Assembly (NCBI GenBank): GCA_903875445.1
Contig: CAIQWD010000072.1
Span: forward strand, 124,001 to 188,000
Source: an uncultured delta proteobacterium
GTDB taxonomy: Bacteria; Desulfobacterota; Desulfobulbia; Desulfobulbales; Desulfocapsaceae
Direction of reading: 5' to 3'
Length of the DNA: 64,000 nucleotides
Positions within the stretch are counted from its first letter, which is position 1; every line of letters begins with the position of its first letter. Below are positions 44,999-53,989 of the stretch, piece by piece. A program made the translations under genes and the position numbers. The notes below the pieces were generated by a model. That model was not told the origin of the DNA. It was given only the letters and a program-made list of their open reading frames with translations, and searched no databases.

Positions 44999-47692
44999 AT
45001 GACTGTGTCCAGAAAGATAGTCCGTCGCGCTCCGGCAAGGCTTTCCCTAACGCATCGCCTCGCCCTCTTGTTGTTTCTCGTGTTTTTCCATGTTATGCCG
45101 GCGTGGTCTGCTGGCCAGAAGACCAGCTTCTTGCCGCTCAACGTCCATAGTCCCAATGATCCTAAAGCTCTTCAGGCAAAAGCCGATAATGAGTTACAGA
45201 CCGCCCTTGCCTCAACGGGTATCACCCTGATTGCCCGAAACGACGCAGAAAAGCTTGCCAACTACCAAGGCACTTGGCCCCCTGCTGCCAAAATTCTGAA
45301 AGAACTGGCCGAAAAAACCGATTCGGACAATATAGCCGCCGGTGATTTGACCTTTATCGGCAACAAAATCAGTATCGATATCAAACTGTTTGACCTCCTC
45401 TCGCCGGATAATCCTACCTTCTTTTTCCAGACCGCTGATTCACTCGACGGCTTGAAAGATGCGTTTGCCAAAATCGCAACCGAGATGAAAAACCACCTCG
45501 TGCGAGAATTGCGCATCGCGACAATCGCTCCGGAAGGCAACCAACGCATTGATTCCGGTGCCATCTTGGGAAAAATACTGACAAAGGTGGGTGACTCTTA
45601 CAGTCAAACCGGGCTTCGCAATGATCTCAAGGAAATCTTTAAAATGGGGTTCTTCAACGATGTCCAGATCGACGTCAAGGATACCCCACAGGGGAAAAAA
45701 GTCGTTTTCCGAGTTGTCGAAAAACCGGTCATCAACACTATTGTCTATGAAGGCACCAGCGAACTGAAGGAAGAGGATGTCAAGGCTGCCGCCAACATCA
45801 AAGAACACTTCATTCTCAACCCTACAAAGATCAGTGCGGCTGAAGAAGCAATAAAAAATCTTTATAAAACAAAGGGCTTTTACAACAGTAAGGTGACCTC
45901 GACCATCACCTATCCGGACGATAAGGGTGCCAACGTCCGCTTTATCATCACCGAAGGAAAGAAGATTTTCATCAAGGCAATCAGTGTGGAAGGCAATGTA
46001 ACCTTTACCAGCAAAGAACTGCTCGGGGAAATCGAAACCGGCGAAAAATGGTTCATGTCCTGGCTCACCGATGGTGGTCTTCTCGATATGAACAAAATTC
46101 AACAGGATGCCCAGAAAATTGTTACCTATTACAACAACAACGGTTTTCTTGAAGCAAGAGTCGGCGAGCCGCAGATCACCCAGCAAGAAGAATGGCTGTT
46201 CGTCAAATTTGTCGTCGAGGAAGGCCCGCGTTTTCGTGTCGGAACGATTGATATCACAGGGGATTTGGTCGGCGACAAGGAGAAAATGCTGGCCCTACTC
46301 TCCATTCGCGAGCAAAAATACGTCAGCCGCCAGATAATCCGCGATAATATTCTTGCCCTCACCGATTATTATGCCGAATTCGGTTATGCCTTTGCCGGCA
46401 TCAGACCGATAACCACCAAATCCCCTGCCGGTGACCGCATGGATGTGACCTTGAAAGTAACCAAGGGCAACCTGGTGTACATTGACAGAATAGCCATCAA
46501 GGGTAATACTCGGACCCGCGACAACGTCATTCGCCGTGAACTGCGCATCGTCGAGGGAGGGGTTTTCGACTCGAAGGCCTTACGCCAAAGCACCCAATCC
46601 CTCCAGCGCTTGATGTATTTTGAGGAGGTGACCATTACCCCCGAGCCGTCCCTTGACCCCGATCGCATGAACGTCATCGTCCAGGTTAAGGAAAAGAGCA
46701 CCGGTTCCTTCAGCATCGGTGCCGGCTATAGCTCGGCGGATAAACTCATCCTCATGGGCCAAATTGCCGAGAATAACTTCCTCGGTCGGGGTGATACCCT
46801 CTCTTTAAGCGCCAATGTCAGCGCCAACAGCCACAGGTACAATTTGGGATATACCGATCCACATCTCAACGATTCACCTCTATCCTGGGGAGCTGACCTG
46901 TTCAGTACCGAACGTGTATATGACGATTACACCAAGGATTCAAAGGGAGGCGACATTCACCTTGGTTATCCGATCTTTGAAAAATGGCAAGTCTACGGCA
47001 CTTATAGTTACACCGACACCGATCTTACCAATGTTTTGAACACTGCCTCCTACATCATCCGCAAGTCGGTTGATCTCCATATTACCAGTGCAGTCAAGCT
47101 AGGTCTGGTGCGCGACACGCGCAACAAACGCTATGGTGCCACTGAAGGTTCTAGAAACAGTATGAGTGTCACATACGCCGGCGGACCGTTTGCCGGTGAC
47201 GCCGAGTTCACCAAACTTGAGGGATCATCCGGCTGGTACTTTCCCATCCCCTTCAAAAGTGCCTTCCATTTCAATTTATCGGCGGGTCAGGTATTTGAGA
47301 ATCAAACCGATAAACTGCCGGTTTACGAGCGGTTTTATCTTGGCGGGCTTAGCTCGATGCGTGGTTTCAAATACGCCAAGATCAGTCCGATCGATGGGGC
47401 AACCGGTGACCGCATCGGCGGTGACAAAATGTGGTATACTAATACGGAAATTGTCTTCCCGCTTTTGGAGAACCAAGGACTCATGGGTGTTATCTTCCTG
47501 GATGCCGGTCAGGTTTTGAATGACAACGAGAGCTGGGGAGATTTCGGCAACTCGATTAAAAAGGGAACCGGCGTGGAGGTCAGGTGGCTTTCCCCCATGG
47601 GACCACTCCGCCTGGTCTGGGGCTACAATCTTGATCCTAAAGATGGCGAGGACAGCTCCGTCTGGGACTTCAGCGTCGGCGGCATTTTTTAG
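44999..47692 (+). CDS. bamA: Outer-membrane assembly factor BamA with extra N-terminal domain
   Basis: BamA folds beta-barrel proteins into the outer membrane. After a signal peptide (residues 1-38, cleavage after AWSA) comes an extra domain at about 40-168 that is not part of the usual BamA. Five POTRA-like repeats follow from residue 170 (RELRIATIAPEGN), and a barrel of about 380 residues. The barrel holds the conserved YERFYLGGLSSMRGF (RGF motif) and ends in Phe. The ATG at 44999 follows AGGAAGG. At 897 residues it exceeds the roughly 800 of E. coli. The extra domain resembles small alpha/beta periplasmic domains such as TolB-N by eye only. Confidence 0.93.
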   Translation: MTVSRKIVRRAPARLSLTHRLALLLFLVFFHVMPAWSAGQKTSFLPLNVHSPNDPKALQAKADNELQTALASTGITLIARNDAEKLANYQGTWPPAAKILKELAEKTDSDNIAAGDLTFIGNKISIDIKLFDLLSPDNPTFFFQTADSLDGLKDAFAKIATEMKNHLVRELRIATIAPEGNQRIDSGAILGKILTKVGDSYSQTGLRNDLKEIFKMGFFNDVQIDVKDTPQGKKVVFRVVEKPVINTIVYEGTSELKEEDVKAAANIKEHFILNPTKISAAEEAIKNLYKTKGFYNSKVTSTITYPDDKGANVRFIITEGKKIFIKAISVEGNVTFTSKELLGEIETGEKWFMSWLTDGGLLDMNKIQQDAQKIVTYYNNNGFLEARVGEPQITQQEEWLFVKFVVEEGPRFRVGTIDITGDLVGDKEKMLALLSIREQKYVSRQIIRDNILALTDYYAEFGYAFAGIRPITTKSPAGDRMDVTLKVTKGNLVYIDRIAIKGNTRTRDNVIRRELRIVEGGVFDSKALRQSTQSLQRLMYFEEVTITPEPSLDPDRMNVIVQVKEKSTGSFSIGAGYSSADKLILMGQIAENNFLGRGDTLSLSANVSANSHRYNLGYTDPHLNDSPLSWGADLFSTERVYDDYTKDSKGGDIHLGYPIFEKWQVYGTYSYTDTDLTNVLNTASYIIRKSVDLHITSAVKLGLVRDTRNKRYGATEGSRNSMSVTYAGGPFAGDAEFTKLEGSSGWYFPIPFKSAFHFNLSAGQVFENQTDKLPVYERFYLGGLSSMRGFKYAKISPIDGATGDRIGGDKMWYTNTEIVFPLLENQGLMGVIFLDAGQVLNDNESWGDFGNSIKKGTGVEVRWLSPMGPLRLVWGYNLDPKDGEDSSVWDFSVGGIF

Positions 47693-47720
47693 CCCCAAAT
47701 TCCCCATATCCTTTACCAGC

Positions 47721-47757
47721 TGCCGGTTATGCGTCTGCATAACCGGCACTTTTGTTG
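47721..47757 (+). terminator. Hairpin between bamA and mfd
   Basis: A perfect 12-bp inverted repeat (47721-47732 with 47737-47748, loop GTCT) is followed by CTTTTGTTG. It begins 28 bases after the bamA stop and ends 9 bases before the mfd ATG, so it would either terminate bamA or shield the mfd start. Confidence 0.7.
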
Positions 47758-50700
47758 ATGATTCTACAAACTCTCCTTCAACAGTTTAACAACACTCGCC
47801 TTCTTTTTGCCTCCGGCCTCCGCGGGGCAAGTCCGGCATGGCTGGCCACTCGACTGGCCGAGCAACAGCCGTGTTGCGTCATCGTCCCGGATGAACACCT
47901 CATCCCCATTTTTGAACAGGATCTCAGCCTCTTCACCAATGCAAACATACTTACTTACCCTGGCCATGAAATCCCCCCCTATACCCCGTTGTCGCCGGAC
48001 CAACGTATCGCCGCAACCCGTCTTTCAGCGCTCTACAGGTTAAAAACCTCAGCCGGACGCATCATGGTCACCTCCATCGAGGCACTGCTTCGGCGGATCA
48101 TGCCGGAGACCGTGCTTACCGGAGTTGCCGAATATCTGCTGGCCGGCGAGGCTTGCGACAGAGAGGATCTGCTGACAAAACTTCAGTACTTAGGATATGA
48201 AAAGGTGGCCCTCGCCCAATCGGTCGGCGACTTTTCGGTGCGCGGCGGGATTATCGATATTTTTCCTCCACCCTTTGCCATGGAAACCGGTACCGTCCAT
48301 GACGGTCCCGTCCGGCTCGATTTTTTCGGCGAAACCATCGAATCACTCCGTGCCTTCGATCCGTTTACCCAACGTTCAATAGGAGAACTCGCCGAGGTTA
48401 CCCTCCTTCCGGTAACCGACATCCTCCTCGACCCCGGCACCCCGGACATATATAAAAAGGCAACGATCCTCTTCCATGAGTATGCCGCCAAATACGACTG
48501 GGACAGCGAGGAGACCGCCCGGATCGCCGAACGGATAGCCACCGGCCAACGGTTTGCCGGGATGGAATTTTTTCTCCCTCTGTTTTACCATGGCCATGGT
48601 CGTCCCAGTTCGGCGGTCCTCGATTTTGTCCCCAAAAATGCCGTTCTTCTTCTCGTTGATCCGGAAGGCATTCACCAGAGCATGGACCTCACCCTGGAAC
48701 GGATCTATAAAAATTACCAAACCGCCGGAGAAAAATCGACCCCCGCCCTGCCGCCCGCCGAATTGTTTGTCGAAAAAGAAGAAATGCTTCGACAACTCGG
48801 CCAGTTCCGACAGCTGTTGGTCACCGATTTCACCCGACCGGACGACCCAGTCATATCCCTCGGCACCGGCAATCATCAACTCCTGAAGCAGGAAATTGCC
48901 CTCCATCGAGCAAAACTCGGCATCCTCGCCCCACTTTCGGAGCAGATCTTTAAGTGGCAAAATGATGGCCACCGAGTGGTTATCTGTTGCCGTTCCGCAC
49001 GGCATACCAAAAATCTTGCGGAACTCCTCAGTAAACATTCGCATCAAGTGGAAATGCTTACACCGCCGCTTGATCTTGAAAGAATCCGAGTCGAAAGCAA
49101 TACACAGCACCTGTATCTTACCGACCACTCTTTATCCGAAGGCTTTTCCCTACCCGACTGGCAACTGCACATCCTCTCCGAGAGTGAACTCTTCGGCGAA
49201 ATGCGCCTCGGCGGCAAAAAGAAACAGAAGCAGAAAGAAGACCCTCTGCTCTTTACCGAACTCAACTCTGGTGATATTGTCGTCCATCGCGACCACGGTT
49301 TGGGTATCTACCGCGGTCTTGAAACCGTCACTTTCCAGTCGGTTATCAACGATTTCGTGTGCATCGAGTACCGCGACGGCGACAAACTTTTCCTGCCGGT
49401 CGACCGGCTCACTCTGCTCACCAGGTACCAGGGGCTCGCCGACCGGGAACCGAAAATGGACAAACTCGGGTCGCAGAACTGGAAGACCACCACCACCAAG
49501 GTAAAGGAAGAGGTGTGGAAGGTCGCCCAGGAACTCCTCGATATCTATGCTAAACGAGAGCTTCGGGAAGGCAAGCAGTTTTCTCCGGCGGGTCGCTTGT
49601 TTCACGAGCTGGAGGAGTCCTTCCCCTTCGATGAAACCCCCGGCCAGGAACAGTCGATAAACGATGTGATAACCGACCTCACCAGTGACCGCCCCATGGA
49701 CCGTTTGGTCTGCGGCGATGTCGGCTACGGCAAAACCGAGGTTGCGGTACGGGCGTCCTTCAAGGTCGTTGAAGATGGGTATCAGGTGGCTATTTTAGTT
49801 CCAACCACCGTCCTAGCCGAACAGCACGCCAAAACCTTTGCCGAAAGGTTGCAGGGTTTTCCGGTCAATATCGCCTGTCTCAATCGTTTCCGTAGCCCGT
49901 CGGAGCAACGGAAGATCTTGAAGGACCTGAGCAAGGGCGGGATGGATATCGTCATCGGCACCCATCGACTGCTGTCAAAAGACGTGATTTTCAAGAATCT
50001 CGGCCTCGTGGTCATCGATGAAGAGCACCGCTTCGGCGTGGCACACAAGGAAAGACTGAAAAAATTACGGGCCGAAGTGGATATCCTTACCCTCACCGCC
50101 ACACCCATTCCGCGAACTCTGCAGATGTCGCTCCTTTCCATCCGCGACCTCTCAGTAATCTCCACTCCGCCGGTACACCGCCAACCGGTGAAAACCTTCG
50201 TCGCCCGCTACGACGAACTGGTTATTAAAGAAGCGGTCAGTAAAGAACTGCGGCGCGGCGGGCAGGTGTTCTTCGTCCACAACCGGGTGCGCTCCATTCA
50301 CCAGATGGCTGCCCTGGTCCAAAAACTGGTGCCGGAAGCACATATTGCCGTGGCGCACGGCCAGATGGCCGGTAAGGAACTGGAAGAGATCATGGTCTCC
50401 TTTGTCACCAAGAAAATCAATGTCCTGGTGAGCACGACGATTATCGAGTCTGGCCTTGACATCCCCTCGGCCAATACCATTATCATCAACCGTGCCGACA
50501 TGCTCGGCCTTGCGGAAATTTATCAACTGCGCGGTCGGGTCGGACGATCGAGCATCCAGAGTTTCGCCTATCTCCTCGTTCCATCGCTCGATGGCCTGAG
50601 CAAGGATTCGAAAGAAAGACTCCGCGCCCTTATGGACTGCAACGATCTGGGCGGCGGCTTTAAGCTCGCCATGAACGATCTGCAGATACGCGGCGGCGGC

Positions 50701-51309
50701 AACCTCCTGGGAATTTCCCAGAGCGGCAATATCGCCGCCATCGGCTACGATCTGTATCTTGACCTGCTGCAAAAAACCGTTGCCGATCTCAAGGCCCAGA
50801 CCGGTCTTAGTGACCAGCCGAAGCCCTCCGACCTGGACCCGGAAGTCAATCTCCAGCTCTCCGCCTATATCCCCGAGGGCTATATTCCTGATATCAGCCA
50901 ACGCTACATTACCTATCGCAGAATGGCGGCACTCTCCAACTCGGCACCCGAAAGTCAAGATGACCTGCGCGAAGAACTCGTCGATCGATATGGTCCCCTG
51001 CCAATTGAAACCCTCACCCTGTTTCGCATCATCGCCATTAAAAAAGAATTGGCCGTCCTGCGTATCGTAAGGCTCGAACAGGGCCGGGACAATCTGGTCT
51101 TCACCTTTCAAAACGACACGCCTCTTTCCCCCGAAATGCTTATGGTATTTCTTCAGAAAGGGGCCGGGCAGAAAAACCGTATCCCTCCGAAACTGGCACC
51201 CGACGGGCGATTGATTATCAACGGCAAATTAGCCTCCACCGAACATGTTTTCGACACCATCGCAACCACTCTTCATGAACTCAGCAAACTCATTCCAAGA
51301 GCAGTTTGA
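47758..51309 (+). CDS. mfd: Transcription-repair coupling factor
   Basis: Mfd removes stalled RNA polymerase and recruits UvrA. The N-terminal UvrB-like part includes FSVRGGIIDIFPPPF. The RNA-polymerase-interaction domain lies near residues 490-560 (GDIVVHRDHGLGIYRGLETV). The translocase motifs are CGDVGYGKTEVAVRA (Walker A), VIDEEHRFGV and STTIIESGLDIPSANT. A TRCF C-terminal domain ends it. The first ATG at 47758 is used; in-frame TTG codons precede it. No ribosome-binding site is visible because a hairpin directly precedes the start. Length is 1183 residues. Confidence 0.95.
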   Translation: MILQTLLQQFNNTRLLFASGLRGASPAWLATRLAEQQPCCVIVPDEHLIPIFEQDLSLFTNANILTYPGHEIPPYTPLSPDQRIAATRLSALYRLKTSAGRIMVTSIEALLRRIMPETVLTGVAEYLLAGEACDREDLLTKLQYLGYEKVALAQSVGDFSVRGGIIDIFPPPFAMETGTVHDGPVRLDFFGETIESLRAFDPFTQRSIGELAEVTLLPVTDILLDPGTPDIYKKATILFHEYAAKYDWDSEETARIAERIATGQRFAGMEFFLPLFYHGHGRPSSAVLDFVPKNAVLLLVDPEGIHQSMDLTLERIYKNYQTAGEKSTPALPPAELFVEKEEMLRQLGQFRQLLVTDFTRPDDPVISLGTGNHQLLKQEIALHRAKLGILAPLSEQIFKWQNDGHRVVICCRSARHTKNLAELLSKHSHQVEMLTPPLDLERIRVESNTQHLYLTDHSLSEGFSLPDWQLHILSESELFGEMRLGGKKKQKQKEDPLLFTELNSGDIVVHRDHGLGIYRGLETVTFQSVINDFVCIEYRDGDKLFLPVDRLTLLTRYQGLADREPKMDKLGSQNWKTTTTKVKEEVWKVAQELLDIYAKRELREGKQFSPAGRLFHELEESFPFDETPGQEQSINDVITDLTSDRPMDRLVCGDVGYGKTEVAVRASFKVVEDGYQVAILVPTTVLAEQHAKTFAERLQGFPVNIACLNRFRSPSEQRKILKDLSKGGMDIVIGTHRLLSKDVIFKNLGLVVIDEEHRFGVAHKERLKKLRAEVDILTLTATPIPRTLQMSLLSIRDLSVISTPPVHRQPVKTFVARYDELVIKEAVSKELRRGGQVFFVHNRVRSIHQMAALVQKLVPEAHIAVAHGQMAGKELEEIMVSFVTKKINVLVSTTIIESGLDIPSANTIIINRADMLGLAEIYQLRGRVGRSSIQSFAYLLVPSLDGLSKDSKERLRALMDCNDLGGGFKLAMNDLQIRGGGNLLGISQSGNIAAIGYDLYLDLLQKTVADLKAQTGLSDQPKPSDLDPEVNLQLSAYIPEGYIPDISQRYITYRRMAALSNSAPESQDDLREELVDRYGPLPIETLTLFRIIAIKKELAVLRIVRLEQGRDNLVFTFQNDTPLSPEMLMVFLQKGAGQKNRIPPKLAPDGRLIINGKLASTEHVFDTIATTLHELSKLIPRAV

Positions 51310-51982
51310 GACAGGGGGACAGGCTCGGCCAGGTTTTACCTGGCCGGATATCGAGACAGTATTTCTCGATATGGACGGCACCCTCCTCGATAAATACTAT
51401 GACGACTACTTCTGGGAACACTATGTTCCGGAAGTGTACGCGAGGAAAAACAATCTCGATCACCCCGCGGCCCGGCAGCATCTTCTCGGGACATACCGCA
51501 GCGTCGAAAACACCCTGCAGTGGACCGACCTCGATTATTGGTCGGAGCGTCTTGGTCTCGACATTGCAAAATTGAAAAAGGAAATCAGCCACCTGGTGAA
51601 CATCCTTCCCCACGTTGTCGATTTCCTCGCCTACATGGAAGACCTGGGGAAAAAGGTGTATCTGGTTACCAACGCCCATCCCAAGGCTCTGCAAGTGAAA
51701 ATGGAGAGAGTGCAGCTCGAAACGTGTTTTCAACGCCTGATCTGCTCCCAGGAGATCGGAGTTGCCAAGGAGGAGCCTGCATTTTGGCATAAACTCCACA
51801 ACATCCTGCCGTACGACAAAGAAACCACCCTTTTTGCCGATGATACCGAAAAAGTTTTGCACTCTGCCGCGGGGTACGGGATACGACACCTCATTCATAT
51901 CGCTCAACCGAGTTCCCGGCGAAAGGCGCAGCATTCTCGCCACTACCCGTCGATCCTCTCTTTCCGGGAGTTGATGTTTTAA
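51275..51982 (+). CDS. yrfG: HAD-superfamily phosphatase, YrfG-like
   Basis: The protein matches the E. coli YrfG type, described as a GMP/IMP nucleotidase. Motif I is FLDMDGTLLDKYYDDYFWEH, motif II KVYLVTNAHPKALQVKME, and motif III/IV GVAKEEPAFWHKL with FADDTEKVLHSAA. The nucleophile is the first Asp of DMDGT. From the ATG at 51275 it has 235 residues and overlaps the mfd end by 35 bases, which indicates coupling. No cleaner start lies nearby. Substrate assignment is by family only. Confidence 0.88.
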   Translation: MNSANSFQEQFETGGQARPGFTWPDIETVFLDMDGTLLDKYYDDYFWEHYVPEVYARKNNLDHPAARQHLLGTYRSVENTLQWTDLDYWSERLGLDIAKLKKEISHLVNILPHVVDFLAYMEDLGKKVYLVTNAHPKALQVKMERVQLETCFQRLICSQEIGVAKEEPAFWHKLHNILPYDKETTLFADDTEKVLHSAAGYGIRHLIHIAQPSSRRKAQHSRHYPSILSFRELMF

Positions 51983-52071
51983 GACACCGCCAATAATGCC
52001 TTTACCCAAGTGTCTCTCGCAATTTCCGGATTATTGTAAAATTCAAGGTCTCAGGAGAGTCGCATTGGGCC

Positions 52072-52099
52072 TTGAAAAAAACTGCCGGACCTTTATAGT
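52072..52099 (+). promoter_or_regulatory. Candidate promoter for the GDPD-like gene
   Basis: TTGAAA (52072-52077) and TATAGT (52094-52099) lie 16 bases apart, about 60 bases before the ATG at 52160, in the 177-base gap after the HAD gene. Confidence 0.55.
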
Positions 52100-52159
52100 G
52101 GGGGCAAGAAAATGTCCCCTTGATTTCTTTCCATCATCCACTCTCTCCTCAAAAACACA

Positions 52160-53350
52160 ATGTACCTGACGCGCATCTCTATCCTTCTTGTCTTTTTTTG
52201 TGCCCTCGCAGGCCAGGCCCGGGCTGCAGCGAAAATGGTTATTGCCGAAAACGGTGCCGGCAAAAATCTCATCGAACACAGCCTGCCCGCGGCAACGCTT
52301 GCTGCGGCTACGGGAGTCGAATACCTTGAACTGCATGTAGTCATGACCGCTGATGATCAACTGGTCGTCTTCCACGATCTAACCCTCGATCGTTTGACCG
52401 ATGTTGCCCACGTTTTTCCCGATCGCAAGCGCCAGGATGGTGCCTCGTATGTGATCGACTTCACCCTCGACGAACTCCGCAGACTCCGTCTCTTAGGCTC
52501 GGCCGACGGCACCAACAACGAATTTCCACTGGTCTTTTCTATTCCGACCCTGGCCGAGGAACTCCGCCTGCTCCGCCGCCTGGAAAACATCCTCGAACGT
52601 CAACTGGGGATAGTCCTGGAAATCCGCCAGCCATGGTTCCACCTGCAGGCGGACAAGGATATCAGTAGCGCAACCCTCGATACCCTCGCAAGATTTAGAT
52701 ATACAACCGCCCAGAGCAAACTTTACCTGCAGTGTTATGATCCTGACGAATTGCAACGGATCCACAGCCGACTCATGCCGGAACGGCAAATGACTCTGCC
52801 CCTTATCCAATTGGTCGGTGCCAATGACGGCCTGGAGACCAAGCAAGGAACCCAGGGCAACATGGAGCCTTATAATTACGACTGGCTGTTTACCAATACC
52901 GGTCTGCGCATGGCGGCCTCCTATGCAGTAGCCATCGCCCTCCCGGCCAAGGCCATTAGCGACCGTGAAGGTAATTTACCTCTTGCCGGATACATTGACG
53001 AAGCACACCGGCATGGCCTCATGATTCTGGCATTTTTGCTCAATAACACCTCGAACTTGCCATCCATTGCCGCGGATTTTCCGGCTCTGATTGATTTCTA
53101 TTTTTCCCGAGCAGGGATCGACGGTATCTATACCGACAGATTCGCCGAGGTACAACGCCTCCTCCGGCAACGATCCGAAAAGAATAAAGTGGAATTGCCA
53201 CCGCAAAAAGAAGAGTTGCCGCCCGTAAAAGAAGAACTGCAACAGCCACAAAACGATCTGCCGCCTTTTTTTAAAAACCTTAATCTCCCCCGCCCGGCCC
53301 TGCCGGACACCGAGCAGACAGAGCGACCGGAAAGAATGTTGCCCGAATAG
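52160..53350 (+). CDS. Glycerophosphodiester phosphodiesterase-like protein with altered active site
   Basis: The GlpQ-type barrel is clear: GVEYLELHVVMTADDQLVVF, HDLTLDRLTDVAHVFPDR, GIVLEIRQPWFH and GIDGIYTDRFAEVQ. A signal peptide (residues 1-22) sends it to the periplasm. Family members use a catalytic His in HRGA, which here reads ENGA (Glu30). The metal-binding ExD reads ELH (Glu57, His59). The second His (His72) and the later Glu are kept. Activity may be lost or changed. The C-terminal 60 residues are low-complexity, rich in Pro, Glu and Gln (KEELPPVKEELQQPQ). Length is 396 residues. The ATG at 52160 has only a weak upstream site. Confidence 0.87.
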   Translation: MYLTRISILLVFFCALAGQARAAAKMVIAENGAGKNLIEHSLPAATLAAATGVEYLELHVVMTADDQLVVFHDLTLDRLTDVAHVFPDRKRQDGASYVIDFTLDELRRLRLLGSADGTNNEFPLVFSIPTLAEELRLLRRLENILERQLGIVLEIRQPWFHLQADKDISSATLDTLARFRYTTAQSKLYLQCYDPDELQRIHSRLMPERQMTLPLIQLVGANDGLETKQGTQGNMEPYNYDWLFTNTGLRMAASYAVAIALPAKAISDREGNLPLAGYIDEAHRHGLMILAFLLNNTSNLPSIAADFPALIDFYFSRAGIDGIYTDRFAEVQRLLRQRSEKNKVELPPQKEELPPVKEELQQPQNDLPPFFKNLNLPRPALPDTEQTERPERMLPE

Positions 53351-53455
53351 GGCGTGCGGCGATTGGAGTTGCCAAGGTGAGTCAAGATGACTGCCAATAG
53401 GCAATCAGTTTTTGAGATCAGGTTGTATGTGAATACTTCTGTAATGGAGAATGCA

Positions 53456-53911
53456 ATGAAAAATATATCGAGGTTTTTACTGCCGTTCCTTCTTCTTGGC
53501 CTTATGTCCTGTGCCAATGAGTACAGTAAGGGACAACAGGGCGCTTTGATCGGTGCGGGAAGCGGGGCCATCATCGGTCAGGCCATCGGTCGCAACAAAG
53601 AGGCAACCCTGATCGGCGTCGCAGTGGGTACGTTGCTCGGCTATATCGTCGGCAATGAGATGGACAAGTACGATCGGCTGCAACTCAATCATGCCTATGA
53701 ATTCGGACCGTCCGGACAAAGCACGGCCTGGCGCAACCCGGACAACGGCAAGAGTTATGAGGTAATCCCGCAACAGGCGTATGTCCAACCCAGTCAGCCG
53801 GACAAACCCTGCCGCAGAGCTGAGATTCTCGCCACCATCGACGGCCGAACCGAAAAGACCTACACCACCGCTTGCCGCAACAACGCCGGGAATTGGGAAT
53901 TACAAAATTAG
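53456..53911 (+). CDS. Glycine-zipper (2TM) outer-membrane lipoprotein
   Basis: A lipoprotein signal (FLLPFLLLGLMSC) has its Cys near residue 17. It is followed by a glycine zipper, GALIGAGSGAIIGQAIG and GVAVGTLLGYIVGNEMD, as in the 17-kDa surface antigen/SlyB group. The C-terminal domain (PCRRAEILATIDGRTEKTY, then TACRNNAGNWEL) is the usual small beta domain with two Cys. GGAGA is 5 bases before the ATG at 53456. Length is 151 residues. These proteins stabilise or span the outer membrane; the precise role here is unknown. Confidence 0.85.
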   Translation: MKNISRFLLPFLLLGLMSCANEYSKGQQGALIGAGSGAIIGQAIGRNKEATLIGVAVGTLLGYIVGNEMDKYDRLQLNHAYEFGPSGQSTAWRNPDNGKSYEVIPQQAYVQPSQPDKPCRRAEILATIDGRTEKTYTTACRNNAGNWELQN

Positions 53912-53923
53912 CTGTTTTTTACT

Positions 53924-53980
53924 GGTGATCGACCTCCTCGCATGAACGGAAGGAGGCTCGATCACCCTCCTTCTCTTTTT
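53924..53980 (+). terminator. Large hairpin after the glycine-zipper lipoprotein gene
   Basis: Arms 53924-53938 and 53951-53966 pair over 15 bases with one bulge, and the following sequence is pyrimidine-rich (CTCCTTCTCTTTTT, to about 53980). It lies 12 bases after the lipoprotein stop and fits an intrinsic terminator. An ATG at 53942 lies in its loop and is therefore not favoured as the next gene's start. Confidence 0.6.
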
Positions 53981-53989
53981 CCGGTCGAC

